NCBI RefSeq assembly: GCF_004337985.1
Contig: NW_021940923.1
Location: forward strand, 434,001 to 498,000
DNA from: Pyricularia pennisetigena
Taxonomy: Eukaryota; Ascomycota; Sordariomycetes; Magnaporthales; Pyriculariaceae
Direction: 5' to 3'
Length of the DNA: 64,000 bases
The first letter of the stretch is position 1. Every line of letters begins with the position of its first letter. Of the stretch, positions 30,987-41,682 are shown piece after piece. The notes below the pieces were generated by a model. That model saw only the letters and a program-made list of their open reading frames with translations, had not been told where the DNA came from and did not search any database. The position numbers and the translations under genes are program-made.

Positions 30987-32652
30987 TTAAATTTGCCTCG
31001 CCAGTGCCTCCAAATCCACCTCGGGCTTCCTCGACCTCACCCATATTCTCGCATTCGTGTTGACCATTGCATATGTCCCATGGAACCAAGGGTTTGCATC
31101 TTTCGGGTCTGCTATCCTGAGATCGTACTTGAGTATCAAGTGCAACATGGCAATCTTCAAGACGCTGGCGGCAAGGAAACGCCCAGGACAGGCCAGCTTC
31201 CCGTGGGAAAAGCCCATGTGGTCTGGACTGGTCGAGACAAAGGCCCATCGGTTGGCGTACTTGGGGTTGTTCTTGCGCTCCAGGAAGCGGTAAGGATCGA
31301 AAAGCTCGGGCTCCGGGTAGTTGCCTTCTTGCCACATCTGGTGTGCCGAGATTGCCAGGTGCTCGCCCTTCCGGATCGTGACGTCCGGGCCGAGCTGAAC
31401 ATCTTCCATGGCGCGACGATGCATGCTGGCCAGTCCCTCGGGCTTGAGCCGCTGCGCTTCCTTGAGGAAGCTGTCCATGAAGCTCAGGCTGTTCATGTTG
31501 GTGACGGCCTTTTCCAGACCGTCTCTCTGTAAAACCTCGATGGCTTCTTTTCGAAGCGGCTCGAGATGTTGTCGGTTGGCGCAGAGATAGAGAACGGACT
31601 GACATAGCTGGTTGCTCGTGGTCTGCATCGAGACTTGGTTGAGCCCCATCTGAATCCAGATCTCGGGATAGTTGAAACCGTCGGCAGCCTGGCGGAACCA
31701 TTCGATCGAGTCATCCGGCAGGTCCGGCTTCCGCCCGTTCTTTCTGGCAACCTCGAGCTCCACGTGGCGCTCCTGTATCACGGGGCCCAGAATCGAAGCG
31801 ATGACCTTCTGGTATCTCCGCACCTTGCGGTTGAGGGGCGAAACCCTATCCACCAACGGCCTCAACAAAGGATGAAAGGATCTCGTCACCGCCATCGCCA
31901 TGAACATGTTTTCGACGAATGCAGTTGTGACGTCGATCCACTGCTGGTTGTGGGCAAAGCTTTCTCCCAGGAAAACCAAGGTTGTCATGTGGGCGACCCA
32001 TCCCCGGGCTTCATTGATAAAGTTAACCTCTTGCCAGTCTTGCTGGTAACCGAAGCTTTTATCCAAGCATGCAGATAGCTCAAGGGACATGCCCTTGATG
32101 AATTTGGCTGATGCGAGCCCTCGTCAGCTCAGCCCGAGCGAGTGGGCAAGGTGAAACCAACTTACGCAGGCGGCGGTTTATGCCATTCTGAATGGCCTTG
32201 CTGAACATACCCGGCGGCATCGGGCGGCAGGTTCGGAAGGTGTCGAAATCCGACAAGAATTCCTCCCGGACATATTCGAGGAAGCTCAGCTTTCTCTCGG
32301 CGTTAACGGCATCGATCAACTCTGGAGGCAGGATAATCAACGGCTTGGAGAGGGTGATGACTTTAAAAGGCCCCGAGAACTATTTGATCAGACCGTCAGC
32401 ACCGGTTCACCGCCACACTCAGGAATGGATTGTGTTTGCCTTTCGGGATCCTTCAACCAGCAACTGGCGAGCATTATGCACAAACTCTCTTCTAGCAGCA
32501 GCATAAGTCAAGGCGCCTTTTTGGTAGTTGACGATTGGGTAGTTGCTGGTCCTGCGAAAGGCATGACCAAGAGACTCGGCATTGTATGCCAGCAACATGG
32601 TGAAAATCACCACAAGAGGACCCCACGTCCAAAGTATATCAATCAACTGCAT
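30987..32652 (-). CDS. Cytochrome P450 D (ent-kaurene-oxidase-like)
   Basis: Exons 32652-32440, 32379-32166 and 32107-30987 encode 515 residues. The first intron appears to use a GC donor (AAAG then GCAAAC) and ends AAATAG, rebuilding GSRK-FSGPFKVIT. The second uses GTAAGT and CATCAG, rebuilding RRLPKFIKGMSLEL. The N-terminal anchor is WTWGPLVVIFTMLLAY. ExxR is in LKEAQRLKPEG, the PERF-like segment in FDPYRFLERK, and the haem loop is FSHGKLACPGRF with Cys449. The I-helix reads NQVSMQTTSNQL, with the Thr pair kept. The overall build (about 510 residues, HQMWQEGNYPEPELFDPYRF, C-terminal IWVRSRKPEVDL) is that of fungal ent-kaurene-oxidase-like P450s. It is a paralogue of P450 C and likely a sequential oxidase of the same pathway. 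Confidence 0.9.
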
Positions 32653-33519
32653 GTTGGGCTCTTGATACCTGAAGGTGGCAATATCGAGAATGTAGAATAA
32701 CAAGTCAAGTCTGGTAAACGTCGTGCATAGTTCTAGCCACGTAGCCCGAGGGAAGCGGAGGGTGGTCGAGCTGGCAGGGCAGCAAAAGATCTAGATGATA
32801 ACCCGGGTGAAAATCGAATTTCCATACTTGCGCAGAAGTTGCTACTCGGCCAGCTCGGCGATGGAGAAGGCTCTTCAAGACGGAACCCTTGCTCTGGTAC
32901 CAACACCTGTATGCGCATGGTCGCTCTCTGAAGCCTAACTCATGTGCCGCAAACAGAACACAAACTTAAACTCTGACGCTTCTAGAACCGTCGTTTAGAA
33001 CTAGCAACTACCCACGTACAAGAGTAGGCTATAGATTAGAGTTTTACGTCGCTTTACGGACAAGTTCGTTTTTTTTTTTTTTTTTTTTTTTTTCTTTGCT
33101 TGTAAGAGATGCCTCGCCTCCCCGGTATGAGGTGTTTTTCCCGAGCATGAATAATACCATTAAGCTTACGTTATACGTCTGAAATGCAGTAGTATTCTAG
33201 ACGACTTCCCAAGCTTTGCAGCATTCGTCTCATCTCATTACCCCAAAAAGGCCCGCGATTCTGGACCCAGGCTGAGTTTTGATCCCCACATGATTGTCTG
33301 ATCTTGGAACTCTCAGCGATGACGAGGCCTTTTCAAAATATAATGCAAGAGATGAGACGAGCCGGCTCCGAAGCTTGTGATTGCTCTGACATCACTGCTA
33401 CTACCCACAATAACTCTATACAAGCCGATGCTTGTGACGGATAAACAAAGTCGAGCTATAGACTTATTAGACCATAGTACACTTTCCAAAGTTTCTAACC
33501 CGCAAAGGCGATGTATAAC
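32653..33519. other. Intergenic region with T run
   Basis: Promoter region of P450 D on the left and the 3' flank of the FAD oxidase on the right. A run of about 27 T lies at 33069-33093. No gene seen. Confidence 0.45.
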
Positions 33520-35041
33520 TCAAATAATTGGATTGTAAAACCGAAAGCGGTTAGCGGGATCATATCGAGCCTTGAGGTCACGCAGCTTGGCAAGGCGCCA
33601 CGGCTGGTGCCCATAGCAGTCTTCCTTTCTCTCGTGCCCGTTGGCGTAGTTGACATATGCGGAAGGCGTGCGTTGCGGCTGGCCAGCGTTCCACTGATGG
33701 CGAACCTCGTTCGCCCACTCCCACATCTCCGCTGCCAGGCTCGAATCTTCAAGGGTGCCCTGGAACTGCATCAAATGCCGGTCACCGCGGAACGGGTAGG
33801 CCGAGGATGCGGGGTCCATCTTCTCCACGCCCTCGGTCGCGTAGCCCTCGTGTATGATGATGGTCTTGGCGGTGAGCTTTGGGTTTTTCGCCACTCGCCT
33901 CTTGAAGCCGTCCCAGATCTGACGTTCCGCCGTCAGGTTGTAGGTCCGAAGACCGGCGGTGGTTATTATCCGCTCGGCTCCGGTGCAGAGCGAGGGCTGG
34001 TCGGCAAGCTGCGGGTAGATGGATTCTCTCGAGTCGACGGCGACGGCCTCGATGGAGTCGAATGGGGCCAGCAGCCGTTTTGCCTTCTCGGCGCTGCCGC
34101 GGTACTCGAAGAGCCAAAGGATGACGGGCTCCTCCTTTGTGATGTGTGGCATCATGAGGAAGGTTCCCGTGTTTACCGCCATGGCGACCGGGGTTGTGCC
34201 GTTGCCGTGAAGGTTGTTCAGGGCGTCGAAAACAGCATCCAGCTTGTCGCCGCGCCAGGTGTAAGCTCTATGATACCACATCTCCGGTCCGCGGGGATAA
34301 ATCTTTACTTGGACTCTCGTCACAATGCCAAAGTTGTGGCCGGCCCCTTTCATCGCCCAGTAGAGGTCACTGTGCTTTGTTTTGTTGACGCGGATCGTGG
34401 TTCCGTTGGCAGTGACGAGGTCAAACTGCAAGATATTGTCGCTCACCAGGCCGTAAAGACCCTCAAGTCGCCCATGGCCGCCTCCAAGTGCCAGGCCCAT
34501 GTACCCAACACAACCGATGGTGCCTGTTGGAGTCACATAACCATGGTCCCAGAGATGGTTGATGACGCTCCCACCCGTCGATCCACCCTGTACCCATGCG
34601 GTCTTGCCACTTGGGTCAATGCTTATATTTCTAAGCCTCGTCAGGTTGATCTGTATGCCCTTGAAAGACCCGAGAGTTGTTGACGATCCGTGACCGCCAC
34701 TGTACGCCAAGAAGTCGATGCCATTTTCGTTGCAATATTTAACCTAGAGTGCATTTGACCAAGTTTTGTTTCAGGTTTTCAACATCGTGGTACGCCTACA
34801 ATGGAGCTCGGGGAAATCTTCATACGATTTTTGGAACATCGTCTTCTTGACCTGGTTCCACGATCAACTCAATGTTGGGTGCCTGATAAGTATCCCACCT
34901 ATCTGACGCTTCCTTGAACTCGGTTGTATTGGGCCCAATGACTTTGATGGTATTAGATAGCCAGCCGTCGAGTCCGTTAACTATGCCGAAACAAATACCG
35001 CCCCCAATCAAAGATGTGGTTGCTATGTTTTGGAACTTCAT
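33520..35041 (-). CDS. Secreted BBE-type FAD-linked oxidase, probable bicovalent flavin
   Basis: Exons 35041-34826 and 34743-33520, joined at phase 0 (GTATGA donor, CTCTAG acceptor), encode 479 residues. The start MKFQNIATTS gives a signal peptide to about residue 25. The N-terminal PCMH-type FAD domain shows AYSGGHGS with His90 and TPTGTIGCVGYMG with Cys150. Their 60-residue spacing matches the His/Cys pair that binds FAD through two covalent bonds in berberine-bridge-enzyme relatives. The GLALGGGHGRLEGLYG loop and LYWAMKGAGHNFGIVT signature follow. The C-terminal BBE domain ends YDPANRFRFYNP. These oxidases work at neutral to oxidising potential with O2, and cluster members carry out alcohol oxidation, dehydrogenation or oxidative ring closure. 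Secretion suggests a late step in vesicles or outside the cell. It is divergent from P450 E. Confidence 0.92.
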
Positions 35042-35640
35042 CTCCGAGATTGATAGCGGTGTCGAGGAGACCAACAATAAGCTTTGTACAAGGAAAATAT
35101 TGTTTCGTGGATATGAACATTCGGTGGTTGCATTAACCTTTCAAGCGTTGGCACAGTATATGGGTGCTGCTTGTTTATAACGCTATCTCTGTCAGGTGAA
35201 ACCCTAGTTGACGTTGCTTACCAGGATGTAACACTACTCAGGCACAAAGCTTGTTAAAATCTTACTTGATCACTTTGTGCACACCTACCGGACGATCATG
35301 CGCGAAAACGGCAACTGACGAAAAAAAAAGCTTAGAATTCCGAAACTAACGTTGGTCTGATGAGTAAAATCATATCTTCCAAAGTGATGCATGTAATGCA
35401 TGAGGAGGACGGAGCTAGCAAAGTCTGCCACTGCAGTGCCAAAGGCATCAGGGTAATCATTCAAATGAGGTCTAGACTTTTGCAGTTGTAGTAAACTTGG
35501 AGAGAAACCAAGCATATCAAAGTCTGGCAGTTACCCAAGCTCAAGCACCCTTTGTCCCTCAGTCATTTCTAGCCCTACTGTAGTTTCGTTATTCTCAATC
35601 CACAAAACAAAAAAAAAAAAAAAAAAAAAAAAAATCAACC
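35042..35640. promoter_or_regulatory. Divergent promoter of FAD oxidase and P450 E
   Basis: The 599-bp space between two divergent starts likely holds both promoters. A run of 26 A (35609-35634) ends 6 bases before the P450 E start codon, so it lies in that gene's 5' leader. No sure transcription-factor site was recognised. Confidence 0.5.
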
Positions 35641-37355
35641 ATGGTTTTTGCACTCGAGAGCCTCAGCCGCGCCCAGGTCCTTGGACTAGCGGCAGCCCTC
35701 TGTCTGCTTGGCTACATTGTTGCAACTGAGCTCAGGTATCGCCACCTCTGGGGCTTCCCCGGCCCCATCCTCGCGAGATACACAAATGCCTATCGTGCAT
35801 ATCTGGCCTGGAAATACGCCAAACGCCCCGGCGGCATCGCCTACCACGAGTACCTTCACAACAAGTACGGCACCACGGTGCGCGTGGGGCCCAACATAGT
35901 CTACACTGACGACCCCGGTGCCATTCCGCTGGTGTTGGGATTCAAAGACCGACTGATGAAGACGGATCACGTCAATGCGCTGCAGGTGCCCGGTCAGCCA
36001 GCAAACATCGGGGGCATTCGGGACGAAAAAGAACACAACCGAAATCGAAGCGCAATCGAGGTCGTCTACTCGCTGTCCAGCCTGAAGGGATATGAGCCGC
36101 TGGTGGACGAGACGATCGTAGAGTTGACGAGGGTGTTTGAAGCCAAGGCCCGGGCAGGAGAGGTCGTAAACATTTCTGAATGGTGCCATTACTGTGAGAC
36201 TCGGCGAGTGAATGAACAACCAAGTGTGATTACGACGCTGACGATGGCTTGTCTAGATGCCTACGACTCCATCACAAATGTCACCTACGGAGAGCCGAGC
36301 GGGTTCATCCGCAACGGAAAGGACATGTTCGACCTGATTTCCAGCCAGCTTAAACACATAGCCTATGTCCGGGTGGTGAGTTTTGAAGCCTGTTGTTGGG
36401 ACGTCTGTAAGCCTGAGAAATTAACTCGACCATATCCCTCCCAGGCAACCCAGTGGCCTTTTCTGGATTATGTCTTACGCACCAACCCCATCGCATTGGC
36501 CCTGAACAAGCAGAAAAAGAGCAGAGCGAGCGCGTTTTTCCAATACTCGGCCGAGCGAGTCAACGCCGAGATGGCCAACGAGAAAAGAGCGGCCGTGACC
36601 CGGAACACAATGCTGCATCACCTCCTAGACGCCAAGGCCAAGCACCCAGACGTCCTGGACGACGTCAAGGTGCAGATGTTCTGTACCGTCAACCTCCTGG
36701 CCGGGACCCTCAGCCCGTCGTTCGCCGTCGACTTCATCATGAGATGGCTGGCGCAGCACCCAGAGAACCAGGAGCGCCTCTACCGCGAGATCAAGGAGCA
36801 CTCGACCGCCTACCCGGTGCCCCTGGATGACACCTTCAAGATGCCGTACCTGCAAGGTCTCGTGCGCGAGGGGTATCGGCTCAGCTACGCCAGCGACATC
36901 GGCATGGAGAGGGTGGCCGGACCAAAGGGCATCCCGCTGCGCGACGGGCGGATGCTCTCGCCTGGCTACGGCATCGGCCTGAGCCACCCAGCCATCCAAA
37001 AAGACGAGACCGTCTTTGGCGACCAGCCGCAGATCTGCCGACCGGATCGTTGGATGCAAGGCCCCGGCGAGTCTCTGGCCGATTTCAAGGCACGCAAGGG
37101 ATACATGGACAGGACGGACTTGACCTTTAGCAAGGGCAGTCGAAACTGCATTGGCAAGGGCTACACGCAGATGGAGGTGGCCAAGGTGGTGGCCTCTGTC
37201 GCGGTCAAGTTTCAGGTTCGTGCAACCGAGCAGCATAACGAAGAAATATGAGAAAAAAACAAACTAACTTTACTTGAAACCCCCTCCCCCAGCTCCACCT
37301 TGTCGGCGAAGCACACATTCGCAATGTGCGTGTTCGTCTCGTCATGCGAGAATAG
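35641..37355 (+). CDS. Cytochrome P450 E (pisatin-demethylase-like class)
   Basis: Exons 35641-36193, 36257-36375, 36445-37215 and 37293-37355 (phases 1, 0, 0) encode 501 residues. The N-terminal anchor (VLGLAAALCLLGYIVATEL) is followed by LWGFPGPILARYTNAYRAYL, typical of the fungal pisatin-demethylase/CYP57-like and related E-class P450s. ExxR is in VREGYRLSYA. The haem loop is FSKGSRNCIGKGY, with Cys459 as ligand. The I-helix reads MFCTVNLLAGTLSPSFAV, with an AGT core. The last exon adds only 20 residues (LHLVGEAHIRNVRVRLVMRE), the usual C-terminal strand of the family, which an unspliced call would miss. It is distinct in subfamily from P450s A-D, so it probably performs a different reaction. 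It is divergent from the FAD oxidase and likely co-regulated with it. Confidence 0.92.
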
Positions 37356-37788
37356 CAGCGAGATGTTACGTGGAAGGAAGTTGAACAAGGCTTGCTGAAA
37401 ACCCGCCATGGGTACCGCACGTCTTGTTGGGGCCAAGCGGCCCTCAATTTCCAAGAAGCTGTTGCGTATTAAAGTACGCTTGCTTGGATTGTGGCTGTTG
37501 TGAACAAAAGCCGTTGCTGTAACGGTAAAAAGCAATTTTCCAAAAGTTTTTTTTTTTTTTTTCAAGTTTTTAAATTTCGTGAATTTGAATAGAAAACTTA
37601 CTGCGGAACCCACGGGGCGACGGGATTCTTTTCTTCTTTTTTTTTTCTCCCTCTTTTATCTTTTTATCTTTAACGAGCTATGTTGGTTTTCGGAACTTAA
37701 TTTGCTTAAATACTTAGGATTCACCCACAATCGTTATTGAAAATTTTAACCTTAAATCCGCCCATGTAAACATGTAGTAGGTTTTCTT

Positions 37789-37836
<48 letters not shown>

Positions 37837-37931
37837 GCGAGAAGCTATGAATCGTCTTCACAACCCCTTAATACAACTGAAGGAATACTATCGCGAGTCA
37901 AGCTAGAAGCAGAAACAAAACAAAAATACCG
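37356..37931. other. Convergent 3' intergenic region with 43-nt T tract
   Basis: Lies between the ends of P450 E and the acyltransferase. A 43-base T run (37791-37833) and shorter T tracts occur. No gene is supported. Confidence 0.55.
37791..37833. repeat. Homopolymer T tract (43 nt)
   Basis: An uninterrupted run of 43 T between two converging genes; length in the assembly may be uncertain because such runs are error-prone. Confidence 0.9.
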
Positions 37932-39558
37932 TCAAAGGCGAGCCTTCAATTGTTCCTCAATCTTCTTCCAGGCGCCCTTCCGCAGGCAAGCAAAGAGCCA
38001 CCAGTATCCATCCTTGTCCTTGCCCATGAACAAGCCCGTGTTCCGTGGCGAGAACCCGGTCTCGGTCGACGTGCTGCTGATCCACGTGGGCGCCCCCCTA
38101 CGGTGAGTCTTGGAATCAGCTTTTGGTGCGTCCCCGGCTTCGGTTGCCACGACGGCATGGGAAAAGTCGGCCTCGTAGAGCTTGAACGTGTTCATGTTGG
38201 AGTAGGCAAGGAAGATCATGTTGGAGGATCCATACAGCGGAGGCCGGCCGGCCGAGGCCAAGCTCTCGCGGAGCGCCGCCATCTGCGCCTGCACCTGCTC
38301 CACGGTACGCTGGGTTAGCATATCCCGGCGGATGCTCGCGGCGAGCGGGGTGAGCGGGGCGTCGGTGCCGTCTCGGAGGTAGTCGCGGGCAGGTGACAAG
38401 GTTATGCACCCGTAGGCCGCGTTGCCGAAGAAGGCGGCGTCCGGACGCGGGAGGAGCCCCATCTCGGCCAGCAGCCCGCGCGAGTCGAAGGCGTTGATGA
38501 GCGCGACGGTGCGGCCGGGCGCGGGCTTCAGTGCGCGCACGACCGTCATGACCCACCACGCGAGCAGCACGTCGCTCTCGCCCACAAAGGGCTTTGCGTC
38601 ACCCCCGGCGCCGTCCGGGGCGCTGCGGGATGCTTCCAGCCTCGCCCGCGCCTCGTCCGCCAGCCGCTTGATGTACGACGATGGGATGCACACGATCCGC
38701 GACTCCTCTTGCGGCCACCAGAGGCGCTCCAGCATCTGCCGCACGACAAAGGCAAAGAACGACCAGCCCCTGAGGGCCTTTGGCGCGAGCAGATAGTCCG
38801 ACCCGGGCCTCTGCAGATGGAGAGTCGCCAGAGGGTCGTCGTCGTACCCGTACCCGACGAAGGGGGGTAGCGAGTCGTCTTCGCCTCGGAGCACGGCGGT
38901 CCAGGCCCGAGTCAGCGTCAACAGGCCCGACCCGTCCATCCAGCTGTGGAGGTACGTGAGCGTGAAAATTGTGGCGTCCTTGAACGCGACGTAGTGAACC
39001 GCGAGCTGTGGGATGTCGGCGTACAGCCAGTCCTCGTAGGTCTGCGGGCTGTTGGGGCCGCGCATATGAGGTCGGAAGTGCCACGAGGGCTGCATCAAGA
39101 CCGGCTTTTCGCCCCTACCCTTGGGTATCTGGGACAGCACCGGATGATCGGCGATGGATGTTGCAAAAATCTGTTGGCTGTGCAGGACGCCGGGACGCTT
39201 TTCGCTGTACTCTGCCGGTATATGATACTCGAGCTTTCCCTCTTTCTGCATGGCGAAATTGGAAAAAGAAAAAAAAAAAAAAAAAGAATCAGCTTAGTTG
39301 AAGCCTCAGTATAGGGAAGGAGGAAATGGTACAGACGTTGCGTCTCAGTCTTGCCCCCATCTTTCGCCATTTTTCCTTGCTCACTAGTCTGTCGAGTGCA
39401 CGTTGAAGCTTGTAGACATCTAGGACATCTTCGAAGTAGAATGAAAACTCGTTGCAGATCCCAACCGACAAAGGCAAGCTGTCCATTTCCCGGAGAGGGA
39501 TCACAGTATCGGTGGGCACCTTGGGTGGTGGCACCCGTGATGAAGAGAATATGCCCAT
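37932..39558 (-). CDS. BAHD-like acyltransferase
   Basis: Exons 39558-39337 and 39245-37932 (phase 0; GTCTGT donor, ATGCAG acceptor) encode 511 residues. The catalytic HxxxD motif is seen as LHSWMDG (His174, Asp178), preceded by a beta strand (DATIFTLTY), as in plant BAHD and fungal transferase-family (PF02458-like) enzymes. The N-terminus (PPPKVPTDTVIPLREMD) and LQRALDRLVSKE fit the family start. The DFGWG motif of plant enzymes is not conserved; the equivalent region reads NMNTFKLYEADFSH. Such enzymes transfer acetyl or longer acyl groups from CoA to hydroxyls in the cytosol. In this cluster it would acylate a hydroxyl created by the P450s or SDRs. It is divergent from the classical SDR gene. 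Confidence 0.87.
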
Positions 39559-40271
39559 TTGATGCGTATATTTTGAGGTGAATGAGAGGCACCAATCAGT
39601 TTACCAGTATGTGACAAGTCTTGATTTGTTGAAGCAACGAATTTCAGCCAGGGTGAGCGGTCTGGCTGCTATTTACGCGTGGTGGATATATAAGGCAGCA
39701 TCTACTTTGGGTTACACTAACATGCCAAAGCCAGCTTCGAATGCATTTGGACGAAACTTTGACCTGTAAAGGTACTTTTACAATACCCCAAGGCTTTTGC
39801 AGGAAAACCATCCGATATCATGAATCAAACACTTTTGGTGATTTTCTTTTTCTTTTCTTTTTTTTTCTTTTCTTCAAACCGACAAGAAAATCACATGTGT
39901 TCGCTCAAACTTTGACATTTCTTTTAGGTTCCGCAAGAGCTCACGCCCCCCCACGTCAAAAGCAGACGCCACTTTTGGTCGGGAATGGAGTGTCGTTCCT
40001 CGTGGGAAAGTTCGCACTTGCAGCCGGGAAATGGAACTTAAACTAACAACCACTTTCTCATAACAGACCATCCCCGTCTGGTGCTAACTTCAAAAAAGCT
40101 TTCTGGGAAATGCACCAACGGCCGTCGGATCCAAGGGCTTAAATGGCGCCCAAGGTCTCCCCGATGCATCCATATGCGTGGGTAACACTTCCTTTCTAAT
40201 CGACATTTGGGCACCTTAGACGAGGGACTTTAGACAAACACTTTAGACAAGGACACCTGCTGGAAAAAAAC
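39559..40271. promoter_or_regulatory. Divergent promoter of acyltransferase and SDR
   Basis: 713 bases separate the two divergent start codons. T-rich tracts lie at 39846-39880. Just before the SDR gene a short repeat (ttagacgaggg, ttagacaaac, ttagacaagg; 40217-40252) occurs three times. No known binding site was identified. Confidence 0.45.
40217..40252 (+). repeat. Short tandem repeat upstream of SDR
   Basis: Three spaced copies of a ttagacRa-type unit of about 12-16 bases lie 20-55 bases upstream of the SDR start codon, probably in its 5' leader. Confidence 0.55.
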
Positions 40272-41204
40272 ATGTCAACATATCTCGTCACTGGAGCCGG
40301 CCGGGGATTAGGACTCGCGTTTGTGCGGTACCTTTCAGAACGGCCCCCGAGCGAGGTCTCGATGGTCTTTGGGACCGTGCGTGCGGAGCCGTCAAAGGAG
40401 CTACAGCAACTCGCCGACTCCTCCCAAGGTCGCCTTGTCATCATCCACGTGATCCTGACCGACAAGGCAAGCATCGCCGAGGGCGTCGAGCAGGTCAAGA
40501 AGAAGCTCGACCGGCGCGGCCTCGACGTGCTCATCAACAACGCCGCCATTATAGAATACTGCAAGAGCGTCGAGGAAATGGGCGACCTGCGCAGAATGTT
40601 GGAGGTCAACGTCGAGGCTGTTCATGACGTTACTGCGGCCTTTTTGCCTCTGCTGCGGCAGGGGAAGCAGAAGAAGATTGCCAATATGTGAGTCACAGAG
40701 AGCTGAAGGGTCGGAAGAGGTGGAGGGGGTTGGGGCTGACCGAAACATGCCTGATGTTATGCAGTGGGTCGAGTGTGTCTTCCATGGCCAACGCCCGCAA
40801 GTGGATGATATCAACACAATACTCCTACAAGATATCCAAAGTCGCTCTCAACGCCCTCACTGTTCAGTATGCGTATTCACTCGAGGAAGAGGGGTTCGCC
40901 GTCTTTACCGTTTGCCCTGGCGTAAGTTTTTGTTTCTTCCCCCCCGCCCCAGAAAGCTCACCATCGGCTTTCCATCCACAACTTCCATTGTCTGAATTAT
41001 TACTGACGGAAACAGTGGGTGCAAACGGACATGACAAGTTACACTGCCGACTTGGATGCTTCAACATCCGCGGAGGGCGTCATGGGAGTGATAGCAAAGG
41101 ATAATAAGGATATAAATGGCAAATTTCTCAAGATACACGTCCCAGGTATGGAGGTCCGCCCGGGCGCCCATCACGAGTACGATGGAGCGGAAATCCCTTG
41201 GTAG
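40272..41204 (+). CDS. Classical short-chain dehydrogenase/reductase
   Basis: Exons 40272-40687, 40765-40921 and 41016-41204 (phases 2, 0) encode 253 residues. The cofactor motif TGAGRGLG is at residues 7-14, NNAA marks beta-4, GSSVSS carries the catalytic serine and Tyr160-x3-Lys164 (YKISK) completes the active site. PGWVQTDM is the loop after beta-6. It resembles the C-factor/csgA-like SDRs common in fungal clusters. It would reversibly oxidise an alcohol or reduce a ketone with NAD(P)(H) in the cytosol. An unspliced reading would stop soon after IANM; the GTGAGT donor at 40688 and GCAG acceptor at 40764 restore the active site. Placed between the acyltransferase and the exporter, it is likely a cluster gene. 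Confidence 0.9.
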
Positions 41205-41682
41205 CGCCACTTGACACTTGTAATCGGGAGCAGTCGACATGCCTACCCCAACACGAGCCTTGTTTGTTGTGGGCGTTACGGGCTTTATCATTTGGCTTGG
41301 TTTAGATTCTTTGAAAATACAGACATCTGGGCGGTTTCTATTTTTACTTACAATCCTTTCAATCTTCATCTTTTTAGTTCTAGACTAGGTAGTCTTGCCT
41401 TGCTGATGCAAAAAGTATGGAACGTGTTAGATATCCGCTTTTTGAGACCAGTTACTGCTGTGTTAGCTACTAGAACCCCCGCTGTCTTGCCATCCATTCA
41501 TACCAGTGGTACGTGACCGAGTTCAGTATTCTGCTCAGTTCAAACATGAGACAAGTTTTCACGGGCTTATAACCACAGCTTTCAAATTCCCTTGCTCCAA
41601 CTACCCCAGCCCGACCTATACCTAAATCCTTTTTTTTCTTTTTTACTTCCTCAAGGTGACCCAGAATATTCTCACCTTCCCA
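41205..41682. other. Convergent intergenic region
   Basis: The 3' flanks of the SDR and the MFS exporter. No gene or notable repeat apart from a T-rich tract at 41628-41645. Confidence 0.5.

Noticed and set aside
33511..34683. 390-codon plus-strand frame opposite the FAD oxidase
   Set aside because: Antisense shadow of a clear BBE-family gene.
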